Origin: Nocardiopsis prasina DSM 43845
GTDB lineage: Bacteria > Actinomycetota > Actinomycetes > Streptosporangiales > Streptosporangiaceae
Reading direction: 5' to 3'
DNA length: 61,460 nt
Assembly (NCBI RefSeq): GCF_000341265.1
Contig: NZ_ANAE01000206.1
Coordinates: 1 to 61,460 of the forward strand
Under the pieces are notes generated by a model, which was not told the origin of the DNA, ran no database searches, and was given only the letters and a program-made list of their open reading frames with translations. Below are positions 54,154 through 61,460 of this stretch, piece after piece. The position numbers were made by a program, and so were the translations under genes. Numbering within the stretch: position 1 is the first letter of the stretch; each line of letters opens with the position of its first letter.

Positions 54154-56058
54154 TCAGGCGAAGGGCCAGACCAGACCGTACTGCGCGCCCACCGCGACGA
54201 CCGCCAGCGCGGCCACCGGCAGCAGCGAGTAGTGGACCCGGCGCACCGGGCCCCACCAGCCCCGAACCCAGGCGGTGACCGCGAACCCGGCGGTGACCAG
54301 GGTCAGCGGGACAGCCAGCCCCAGCGGGAGGGACAGCGCGGCCGAGCCGCTGAGCAGCCACTCCTGGAGCCGGTTCAGGTCCGTGACCGCGTAGACCACC
54401 AACCCGACCCCGGTCAGGCAGGCGAGGGCGGTGAGCCCGGCGGAGACGGCGGCGGCGGTCCGCACCGCCCCTCCCGGGCGGCGGAGCTGGACGGCCCCGC
54501 TGAGCAGGAGTAGCAGGGAGACGGCGACGGCGCCCAGGTGCACGCCAGCGCTGCCCCACACGGGGACGCGGTCGTAACCGCTGGTGGGGTTGGCCTCCAG
54601 GTACACGGCCACGGCCCGGCCGTCCTCCACCACGAACGCGAGCCGCTCCCCGCCGTCCGCTGTCTCGAACACGTCGTTCCCCACGGGAAGCCAGTGCTCC
54701 TCCGGCATGATGGCTCCCCGTACCCTCAGGGAGCCGTCGCCCGCGTCCCGCACCGTGACGTTGTCGAATAGCGTGACGATGCGCGCGCTCCCCGAGGTGG
54801 AGCGCCGCGTGGTCACGTAGCTGCCGGTGTAGGCGCCCGTGTCCGCCGCGTCCGTGCGCTCGCCGCCGGTCCCGTCGTCCCCGGCCGGGGCGAAGGTGTC
54901 GGCGAATGCGTTCAGGACGGCGAAGCGCAGGTCGTGGAAGGGGTTGTCCCCGGCGTCGGGGCCCGCGTCGTCACCGTTGACGGCCACGAACACCCCGGCG
55001 TCGATCTCGGGCACGACCAGGTAGCCGGTGTGGAGGCCGTCCAGGTCACCGCCGTGGCCCACGGTCCTGGGCGTTCCTCTCCGGTGCTCGTAGGTCCCGT
55101 AGCCCATGGCGGTGGTGTCCGGGTGGACCTCGAGCTGGCGGTCGAGCATGGCCCCGGTCCAGTCGGGGCCGAGCACGCGCTCACCGTCCAGCTCCCCGCC
55201 GCCGAGCAGCGCCAGCATGAACCGGGCCATGTCGTCGTCGGTGGTCACCGCCGCCCCGGCGGGGACCAGCGGGATGTGGGGGTAGGGCACGGGGGAGCCG
55301 TCGGGCCGGTGTCCGGTGACGAGGTCGGTCTCCTCGTGGAGCTGGCCGAACCGGGTGCCGTCCATGCCCAGCGGTGCGAACACGTTCCGTTCCACGTACT
55401 CCTCGAACGGAACGCCGCTGACCTCCTGGACCACGAACCCGGCCAGCCCGGTCCCGTAGTTGGAGTAGGCGGTGAACCGGCCGGGCGGGAAGACGCGGTC
55501 CGGGGTGTTGTCCCGGAGGAACTCCGTCAGGCCGCGCTGGCTCCCGGCGTCCTCGGGGTCGTCCATCTCGGTGCGCTCGTCGAACCCGGGGCTGTGGGTG
55601 AGCAGGTGGTGGAGGGTGACGGGCTGGCCCTCGTGGGTGTCCGGGACCCGCAGGTCCTCGGGCAGGTACGTGTTCACGTCCTCGTGCAGGTCCACATCGC
55701 CGCGTTCGGCGAGCTGGAGGACGGCCACGGCGGTGAAGGACTTGGCGACGGACGCCGTGGGGATGCCGTGCACCTCCGGGTCCAGGGGCGTTCCGGTGGA
55801 GAGGTCCGCGGTCCCGTGCGCGGCAGAGGCCAGCGGGGCGCCGTCCCCGACCACGGAGACCACCACGCCGGGGGCTCCGTGCCGTTCCAGGAGCTCGGGG
55901 ACGCGTTGGTCGACGAACTCCTCGGCTGACTCCCTGGTGAGTCCGAGAGAAGGGGGCGGGGGTGCGGCTGGCTCCGCGCTCGCGGCGGCCGGGGCCAGGA
56001 CCAGGGCCGCCGCCAGGGCGAGGCCGAGTGGGGCGGAGCGGGAGAGGAATACGGGCAC
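54154..56058 (-). CDS. Class C beta-lactamase-like serine hydrolase with membrane domain
   Basis: The 634-residue protein has a signal peptide (APLGLALAAALVLAPAAASAEP), a serine beta-lactamase/DD-peptidase domain (about 40-370) with SxxK as SVAK, YxN as YSN in FTAYSNYGTG, and the third motif HGG in RTVGHGGDLDG, and then a C-terminal block of about five membrane helices (500-634: VHLGAVAVSLLLLLSG, TAAAVSAGLTALACLTGVGLVVYAVT and others). Such fusions are common in actinomycetes and probably hydrolyse peptides or esters at the cell surface rather than antibiotics. The GTG start at 56058 has GGAG 6 nt upstream. Confidence 0.9.
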   Translation of the reverse strand: MPVFLSRSAPLGLALAAALVLAPAAASAEPAAPPPPSLGLTRESAEEFVDQRVPELLERHGAPGVVVSVVGDGAPLASAAHGTADLSTGTPLDPEVHGIPTASVAKSFTAVAVLQLAERGDVDLHEDVNTYLPEDLRVPDTHEGQPVTLHHLLTHSPGFDERTEMDDPEDAGSQRGLTEFLRDNTPDRVFPPGRFTAYSNYGTGLAGFVVQEVSGVPFEEYVERNVFAPLGMDGTRFGQLHEETDLVTGHRPDGSPVPYPHIPLVPAGAAVTTDDDMARFMLALLGGGELDGERVLGPDWTGAMLDRQLEVHPDTTAMGYGTYEHRRGTPRTVGHGGDLDGLHTGYLVVPEIDAGVFVAVNGDDAGPDAGDNPFHDLRFAVLNAFADTFAPAGDDGTGGERTDAADTGAYTGSYVTTRRSTSGSARIVTLFDNVTVRDAGDGSLRVRGAIMPEEHWLPVGNDVFETADGGERLAFVVEDGRAVAVYLEANPTSGYDRVPVWGSAGVHLGAVAVSLLLLLSGAVQLRRPGGAVRTAAAVSAGLTALACLTGVGLVVYAVTDLNRLQEWLLSGSAALSLPLGLAVPLTLVTAGFAVTAWVRGWWGPVRRVHYSLLPVAALAVVAVGAQYGLVWPFA

Positions 56059-56360
56059 GGAGGGCTCCAAGCGGGCTGTTCGTTGTCAGCTACAACGCTA
56101 GGAATCCGGCCCCTCGGGGGCACTGGCGCTCGTGACCCTCCTCCCGGTACAGCCAGCTGTAGTACGCCCCCGGTTCACGACGACAGCCCGCTGGCTTCCA
56201 GCTCCTGGAACCCGACTCCGACCTGGTCCGCCGCGTGACCCCGCCGGGCTTCGGCGGACAGAGCCACGCGGTGAGGGCCCACGAGATCCAGCGCGCCCGG
56301 CGGGACCGAGGACGTCCCCATCGCGGAGTGAGCCCGCGCCGTTCGTGCTCCCGCCGGGGC

Positions 56361-57293
56361 TCAGCCCAGCAGGAAGGTGATGGCGAACAGCACCGGCACC
56401 GTGAGGAAGGTGGTCAGCAGGATCACCTCACGTGTGAGGGTCTCACCGGTCCGGTACAGGGTGGCGTAGTTGTACACGTTCTGAGCCGTCGGCAGAGCCG
56501 CCAGGACCACCACCGAGAACAGGGCGGCGCCCTCCAGCCCGAACGCCAGGGAGCCCAGCGCCCAGGCGGTCAACGGCAGACCGACCGACTTCAGGACCAC
56601 CGCCAACAGGACGGGGACCTGGTCGGGCCCGGCGCGGCCCGGCAGGGAGCTGCCGTGCAGGGAGATCCCGAAGGCCAGGAGCATCGCCGGGACCGCCATA
56701 CCGCCGATCAGCTCGAACGGCTCCATCAGGGGAGCTGGCGGAACCCAGCCCGAGGCGGAGAGCGCGACCCCGGCGATGGAGGCGATCACCACGGGGTTGC
56801 GCACGGGGGTGCCCAGGGAGCGCCGGAACACCGGCCAGAAACCCCGCACGCTCCCGTTGGCCAGGTCCAGCACGGTCAGGGAGACCGGGGCCAGCACCAG
56901 CAGCTGGAAGAGCAGGATCGGGGCGACCAGAGAGGCGTCCCCGAGCACGTAGACGGAGATCGGGATGCCCAGGTTGCCCGCGTTCACGTACGAGGCGCCC
57001 AGCACGCCCACCGTGGTGCGGCCGACGCCCCAGCGCCGGACGACCCCGACCACGAGAAAGGCGAGCGCGACGATCACCACGCTGAGCACGCTCACCAGGA
57101 CTGGACCCGAAACCAGGATGGACAGGTCGGTCCGCGCGAGGATCGTGAACAACAGCGCGGGGCTGGCGACGAAGAACGCCAGCTTGCTGAGGACCTCCCG
57201 GGCCCCCGGGCCGAGCAGGGGTATTCGCCCGAGCATGTAGCCGATGACGACAATGCTGGCGATGACGCCGAACCCGACGATGACCCCGGACAA
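56361..57293 (-). CDS. AEC family transporter
   Basis: This 310-residue permease has about ten membrane helices and the auxin efflux carrier (AEC) fold: IASIVVIGYMLGRIPLLGPGAREVLSKLAFFVASPALLFTIL at the N-terminus, GASYVNAGNLGIPISVYVLGD, and LPTAQNVYNYATLYR at the C-terminus. The NAGN/P-type crossing segments are characteristic. Members carry organic acids such as malate, or other anions. I start at TTG 57293, 6 nt after GGAGGG; TTG 57311 is also in frame. Context gives no substrate. Confidence 0.87.
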   Translation of the reverse strand: MSGVIVGFGVIASIVVIGYMLGRIPLLGPGAREVLSKLAFFVASPALLFTILARTDLSILVSGPVLVSVLSVVIVALAFLVVGVVRRWGVGRTTVGVLGASYVNAGNLGIPISVYVLGDASLVAPILLFQLLVLAPVSLTVLDLANGSVRGFWPVFRRSLGTPVRNPVVIASIAGVALSASGWVPPAPLMEPFELIGGMAVPAMLLAFGISLHGSSLPGRAGPDQVPVLLAVVLKSVGLPLTAWALGSLAFGLEGAALFSVVVLAALPTAQNVYNYATLYRTGETLTREVILLTTFLTVPVLFAITFLLG

Positions 57294-57392
57294 GGAACGC
57301 CCTCCGAACAACCGTGCGGCCGCGACCCGCCGAGGCTAACGGAGTCCGCCCGGAAGCGAAACGGTCCACGTCACACCACGGAAAGTGACCGT

Positions 57393-57827
57393 TCAGTGCT
57401 CCTGGCAGCACTCCTGCCGGGTCTGGAGGGCGGCGACCATCCTGCGGCGGCGGGCCTCCCGGACTGAGACGGAGACGATGCGGGTGACCGCGACGGCGGT
57501 GATCACGGCCAGCGGGATGGCCAGCGCCGTGGCCGGTTGACGGATGGGGCGGAAACCGGCGCCCTCGGGGCCCACCACCAGGAAGCCCGAGGGGCGCACC
57601 CGTGTGAAGCCCACGCCGCCGGCGCCGTCGCCGCCGAAGAACGGGAGGTTGCCGGTGCCGCCGCCCATGGTGCTCAGGCTGCTGACCCGGGCGACGGGGA
57701 CCACGGTGGTCGCGCCCGAGGTCACCGGAGCGCCGAAGGCCGTGGCGGACCCGGCCACGGCGCGGGTGTTGTCGAGCAGCGACGTCAGCGTGGCCATGGT
57801 GCCGCGCTGTTTCCTTGTCCTGGGCAT
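57393..57827 (-). CDS. GerW/YtfJ-family sporulation protein
   Basis: The 144-residue protein has the YtfJ domain: LLDNTRAVAGSATAFGAPVTSGATTVVPVARVSSLSTMGGGTG, a glycine-rich stretch, and GGDGAGGVGFTRVRPSGFLVVGPEGAGFRPI. A hydrophobic stretch (PATALAIPLAVITAVAVTRIVSV) and a basic tail ending ECCQEH follow. In Bacillus YtfJ/GerW is a spore germination factor; actinomycetes have related proteins of unclear role. I take the ATG at 57827, with AGAGGA upstream; an ATG at 57797 is an alternative. Confidence 0.82.
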   Translation of the reverse strand: MPRTRKQRGTMATLTSLLDNTRAVAGSATAFGAPVTSGATTVVPVARVSSLSTMGGGTGNLPFFGGDGAGGVGFTRVRPSGFLVVGPEGAGFRPIRQPATALAIPLAVITAVAVTRIVSVSVREARRRRMVAALQTRQECCQEH

Positions 57828-58087
57828 CCGAGGTGTCCTCTCCCTGGGGTCGCGGGATTTCACGCTATATGCGGCACCCTCCGAAAGCGGTAAGGAAGGT
57901 GCCACTGGTGTGTCCGCGTCAGGAGGCGGGGCTCTCCGAGGCCCGGGCGCATGGTGTCGGATCGCGCCCCCCGGACTGATCGAACGTGCCGAGGGAGATC
58001 AACCCTTGATCTCCGTACTCGCACCTTCCGATCCGAAGTCGCCTGTGAACAGGGGTGTACGAAGACGGGAGCTGGTCGGAACAGCCA

Positions 58088-59512
58088 CTACGGGACCACA
58101 CCCACGAGATGACGCGGGCTGCCCGTCACCTTCTCCTGCACCACCAGTGCGCCTGGGGCGACGGTCATGTCGGCCGGGTCGATGAACCGGCTCAAGGGAC
58201 TCCCGTCCTCCTTGTAGTCCCGCTCGACCCGGACACCGAGGTTGATCACACGGGAGTCGCCGTCCTGGTCGACCACCAGGCGCGCCTCGCCCCAGACGGA
58301 TTCATTGGGATCGCGGGAGTGCTTGGTCCGGTTCACGTCCAGCCAGACGATCGCCTCCTCAAGGGGCAGGACGAACGCCCGCCACTGGCGCTCCAACGGT
58401 GCGGAGGCTCGGATCGTCCTGTGGGTGTCCCCTGAGAAATCGGTGAATGTGTACTCCAGCTCGTCCTCGTCTGTCTGCCGGACCTCGTTCACCACGGAGC
58501 CCTCCAGAGCACCGATGACATCGCCCTCTCGCTCTGAGAAGAATGCTTCCTCGGTCAAGCGCTCCCCTGTGACGGGGTCGAGTATCCACTCCTCGCCATG
58601 CAGCCCGGGGGTCACCGCGATCACCGCATGCGAAACCGGCTGAACGCTCAGCTCGATCGGGTGGAGGTCAATGGGGGCGTCCCTGTCGATCTCATGGCGC
58701 CAGAGCTCCTCTCCCGAAACGGAGTCAAGACCGAGCAAGACAACGGTGTGCTTCTGCTGCTCCGCGGTCTCGTCGAGGGACTCGATGTCCTCGTCCATGA
58801 AGTTGCCTGAAATGATGACCGTTTCGCCTGAGGCGACCACTCCCTTGGGATGAAAGTTCCGCCCCTCCTGCCCTTCTCCTCGGAGCTCGGTGAGACTCCA
58901 CGTCTGGTCGCCGGTCTCCAGATCGAGCGAGAACACACCGTCTCTCTCATCGTTCACGTCGCGGTAGACGATCCGAGACGAGTCGGAGAGCAGACCCAGA
59001 TGCTCTGGCATGGGGGACAACGTCGTGATGTTCCCGGGAACCTGTTCCTCAGCGGTGAAGTCCTCCACATGGGATCCGAGTTCCTCGCCCGTGTCGGAGC
59101 CCAGAAGCACGACGTCGTGCGGGACGTCCGCGGCTTCGGAATCCTCGTCGACGGGGTAGGCGAGCGCGACACGATCCCCGCTCGCCGTGACGTTCGCGTC
59201 CGTCACCGCCTCGCCGACCCGTCGGTATCGCCAGAGCTCCTCCCCGGTGTCGCCCTGCAGTGCGATGACCCCGTCCGAGACGGTCACGACCACACCGCGA
59301 GGGAAGGGACGTACGTCGACGATGTCGGTTTCCTCAGGTGCCTCCCAGTCCCATCCCACGGAAGACAGACTTCTGGGGAGGTCAAGCGGGTCTGCGATCC
59401 CTTGGAACACCGAATGGTCGATCTCGCTCTCCTCCCAGGCCCCGGGCATCAGCGAACACGATGAGAGCAGAAGAGTCAGCGCCGTCACGGACAGAATTCT
59501 GGTCGATTCCAT
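58088..59512 (-). CDS. PQQ-like beta-propeller lipoprotein (paralogue B)
   Basis: The 474-residue precursor has a lipoprotein signal (LSVTALTLLLSSCSLM; Cys about residue 19). The propeller starts at about 55: WDWEAPEETDIVDVRPFPRGVVVTVSDGVIALQGDTGEELWRYRR, the same first blade as in paralogues A and C. Other blades are DGVFSLDLETGDQTWSL and GLDSVSGEELWRHEI. The end shares LPLEEAIV and VAPGALVV with paralogue C. It would sit on the outer membrane face. It is divergent from paralogue C over 417 bp. Function is unknown; an extracytoplasmic scaffold is possible. Confidence 0.75.
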   Translation of the reverse strand: MESTRILSVTALTLLLSSCSLMPGAWEESEIDHSVFQGIADPLDLPRSLSSVGWDWEAPEETDIVDVRPFPRGVVVTVSDGVIALQGDTGEELWRYRRVGEAVTDANVTASGDRVALAYPVDEDSEAADVPHDVVLLGSDTGEELGSHVEDFTAEEQVPGNITTLSPMPEHLGLLSDSSRIVYRDVNDERDGVFSLDLETGDQTWSLTELRGEGQEGRNFHPKGVVASGETVIISGNFMDEDIESLDETAEQQKHTVVLLGLDSVSGEELWRHEIDRDAPIDLHPIELSVQPVSHAVIAVTPGLHGEEWILDPVTGERLTEEAFFSEREGDVIGALEGSVVNEVRQTDEDELEYTFTDFSGDTHRTIRASAPLERQWRAFVLPLEEAIVWLDVNRTKHSRDPNESVWGEARLVVDQDGDSRVINLGVRVERDYKEDGSPLSRFIDPADMTVAPGALVVQEKVTGSPRHLVGVVP

Positions 59513-59929
59513 ATCCGCTCCTCAGAGGTCGTGTGGGAGTCGAGGTTGGGGGTGTCGAGACCGATGGAGGCCGAATGTGGGGCCGGTCCGGGTGCGGTGA
59601 GGTACTGGCCGAACGTGACTTCACCGATGCCTACTATGGGATTCCCTGAGGGGAATCTGCGTCTGAACAGGTGTGCGTGGCGAGGATATGGCCCCGGGGG
59701 AGGCGAACGCGGAGTTCCTTTCCTGGGAGAAGGGCGGGCCGCGTCGGGGCTCGTCTCCCAGCTGAGCACGTCGTGGTCTCGGGACATGAGAACCCGCACG
59801 GCCGTGCGGGGCGGGATCGACCAACTCCTGGCCGGTGTGGGCGGCGGGAGGGGCACTGAGCTCTTCGAGGGATCACACCGGTGCTGAGAAGGCGGAGGCG
59901 GACGTGGAAGGACCCGACGGCGAGAACGA
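59513..59929. promoter_or_regulatory. Divergent region between propeller paralogues B and C, with two inverted repeats
   Basis: No gene is seen. GATTCCC/GGGAATC (59640-59657, 4-nt spacer) and CCCGCACGGCCGTGCGGG (59793-59810, perfect 18-bp palindrome) are candidate operators or hairpins controlling the two divergent genes. No further structure is clear. Confidence 0.35.
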
Positions 59930-61357
59930 ATGATGGGGTCGTGGTTGCGCTCGTGGTGGTTCCGGGGCGGCGTGCTGCTGGCGGTAGTGGCTCTGTTTGG
60001 AGCCTGGTTGTTGCCGAGGGAGGACGCGCGAGTTCGGAACGAGACCCTGGCGGGTGATTGGGCTCCCGGGGAGGTTCCGGTGACGGTCTCAGAACTGGCC
60101 TGGGAGTGGACCGTCGAGGAAGCCACAGGTGTGCCGAGGTTGTCCCCGCTTCCCGGCGGTGTACTGGTGGCTATGGAGGACGGCGTCGTCGCGTTGGATG
60201 GTGCCTCGGGTCGGGAGATGTGGAGCTACCTGGTGGAGGGGACCCGGGTGTGGACGGACGTGTCCGCGTCGGGGAACCGAGTTCACGTGCTCTTTCCGGA
60301 CCAGCCGCAGGAGCGTCCTGAAGGGGACGACGGGTCCGCCGAAGATGCGAACGGTGAGGACGGGAGTGAGCCGGTGCCGGGTCGCCGTGTGGTCCTGGAC
60401 GGGGAGACCGGCGAGGTCGTCGGTGACCGTGCTGAGGAGTTGCCGGGGGCCGTCGAGGACCTGCGTGGTGTCTTCGATGTCGACGTCGCGACGGACACCG
60501 GATCCCTGAGGGTGACACCTGAGCCGCAGTTGGGTGCGGAGATGCGTTCGGATGCGGACGGCGAAGTCCTCTGGCGCACCGAGGAGTTGTTCTCCTGCGG
60601 TGAGGCGAAGGTCGGGTCGGCCAGCACTCCGACGGTGTTCGAGGATGTCGTGGTGGTGCGAGCCGTGTGCGGATCCGGTGAAGCGCAGGTGACCGCACTC
60701 GATCTGGAGGAAGGGTCGCGGCTGTGGTCCAGGACGGGGTCCGAGAGCGAATTCCTGGCGCCGGACGGGGGTGTCCGCCGGGTGGGAGAACTGTTGGCCG
60801 TTCACGAGGGGGACACGGTTCCCAGCCCTGAGGGCGGAACACGTCATCAGGAGCGTGTGGTCCTGAACCCAGCCAACGGCGAGATCTTGGGCAACGGGCC
60901 TGATCTGGGAGACGACCAGGCCTTGGTCAAGACCCTGGAGGACGGCTATCTGGTGGCTACCAGGGGAACCGAAGAACGCGTCTACGACTACGAGAAGCGG
61001 GGCCTCGACGGACAGACTCTGGCGACTACTGCCGGAGAGGCGATCCGCACCTGGGCGATGAGTGTCTACCTTCTGCCCTTGGAGGAGAGCCTGGTCAAGT
61101 TGGAGCCCCGTTCTCCCCTGACGCGCGGGACCGACGTGGTTCGCAGCGGACTGACTGTGAGCGAGTGGGGGAGCGGCAGGGAAGCCGACGAGATCGCTTT
61201 GCCGAGGCCGTTGGACGGGGGACTCAGCACCCAGGAGTCCTCCCGTGCCCATGACTTGCTGGGCGATGACCGGTTCCTCGCGGTCCCCGGGGCCGTGACG
61301 CTTGTGGAGCGAACCGAGGGAGACGGCGCCGGGGCCACCGTTCTGGGGTTCCGATGA
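59930..61357 (+). CDS. Membrane-anchored PQQ-like beta-propeller protein (paralogue C)
   Basis: The 475-residue protein has a membrane helix near the N-terminus (WWFRGGVLLAVVALFGAWLL, about 9-28), then a propeller domain: LAWEWTVEEATGVPRLSPLPGGVLVAMEDGVVALDGASGREMWSYL, later VVLDGETGEVVGD, VTALDLEEGSRLWSRTG and VVLNPANGEILG. The tail has LPLEESLVKLEPRS and LAVPGAVTLVERT. It is a paralogue of A and B. The start is the first of two adjacent ATGs; the ribosome site is weak (GAGAA). A similar start lies after it at 61405, so more relatives may follow. Confidence 0.75.
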   Translation: MMGSWLRSWWFRGGVLLAVVALFGAWLLPREDARVRNETLAGDWAPGEVPVTVSELAWEWTVEEATGVPRLSPLPGGVLVAMEDGVVALDGASGREMWSYLVEGTRVWTDVSASGNRVHVLFPDQPQERPEGDDGSAEDANGEDGSEPVPGRRVVLDGETGEVVGDRAEELPGAVEDLRGVFDVDVATDTGSLRVTPEPQLGAEMRSDADGEVLWRTEELFSCGEAKVGSASTPTVFEDVVVVRAVCGSGEAQVTALDLEEGSRLWSRTGSESEFLAPDGGVRRVGELLAVHEGDTVPSPEGGTRHQERVVLNPANGEILGNGPDLGDDQALVKTLEDGYLVATRGTEERVYDYEKRGLDGQTLATTAGEAIRTWAMSVYLLPLEESLVKLEPRSPLTRGTDVVRSGLTVSEWGSGREADEIALPRPLDGGLSTQESSRAHDLLGDDRFLAVPGAVTLVERTEGDGAGATVLGFR

Positions 61358-61404
61358 ATGATCGCCATGTGTCCTGAGCCGGGCAGCGCAAGGAGTGGGA
61401 GAGC

Positions 61405-61460
61405 ATGACGAGAAGCCGGCCGTCCCTCCGGTGGGCGAGCGCTGGAGTGGCCGTGGTGTT
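61405..61460 (+). CDS. Start of a further gene, truncated by the window edge
   Basis: ATG at 61405 follows AAGGAGTGGGAGAG and gives MTRSRPSLRWASAGVAVV, a basic N-terminus leading into a hydrophobic run, as in a signal anchor. Only 18 codons are visible. It is 47 bp after paralogue C on the same strand and may be a co-transcribed relative, but this cannot be shown. Confidence 0.5.
   Translation, partial: MTRSRPSLRWASAGVAVV

Overview
The window is high-GC DNA with actinomycete features: GTG and TTG starts behind GGAGG-type sites, a SigR-type sigma factor, PHO-box-like 11-bp repeats, RsbW-like kinase, GerW and SURF1 proteins, and a betaine locus like those of filamentous actinomycetes. I infer a Nocardiopsis- or Streptosporangiales-like chromosome; no rRNA gene is present to confirm this. 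I saw no tRNA, rRNA, CRISPR array, integrase or complete transposase.

Layout. 1-7 kb: partial trehalose-phosphatase/GH15 fusion, methyltransferase, SDR, hisE-hisG, an internally deleted endoglycoceramidase, DoxX and spermidine-synthase-like proteins, EF-hand protein. 7-13 kb: phosphate uptake locus in the order pstB, atypical response regulator, pstS, pstC, pstA, with PHO-box-like repeats before pstB and pstS, then trxA. 13.5-19 kb: two DUF202 proteins, a small inverted-repeat element, and a surface-sugar cluster (epimerase, PIG-L deacetylase, WbqC-like, GT2). 19-29.6 kb: SURF1, a frameshifted gene beside three stacked hairpins, orphan VapB, DinB, a nucleophile-less alpha/beta hydrolase, VOC protein, ABC exporter with XRE regulator, a class II aldolase lacking two zinc ligands, a two-component system, and a lipoprotein hydrolase. 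29.8-37.3 kb: osmoprotectant operon betB-betA-proV-fused permease-proX, which would import choline or betaine and oxidise choline to glycine betaine.

37.3-47.8 kb holds the most unusual feature. A 4.5-kb cassette (WXG100-like protein, 808-residue partner, membrane-anchored beta-propeller) lies immediately after purL and is bracketed by a 51-bp perfect direct repeat. The repeat is the purL 3-prime end plus one arm of its terminator. This is the footprint expected of integration at a gene 3-prime end, but no recombinase is present. Two complete paralogues of the propeller protein and the start of a further gene occupy the right end (58.1-61.46 kb). purQ and purS follow purL, with an RsbW-like kinase between them.

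47.9-57.9 kb: sigR-like gene without rsrA, CPBP protease, branched-chain 2-oxoacid dehydrogenase E1alpha-E1beta-E2 operon, a membrane-fused serine hydrolase, AEC transporter and GerW. Many longer ORFs on opposite strands, up to 1250 codons, are GC-driven shadows and are omitted.
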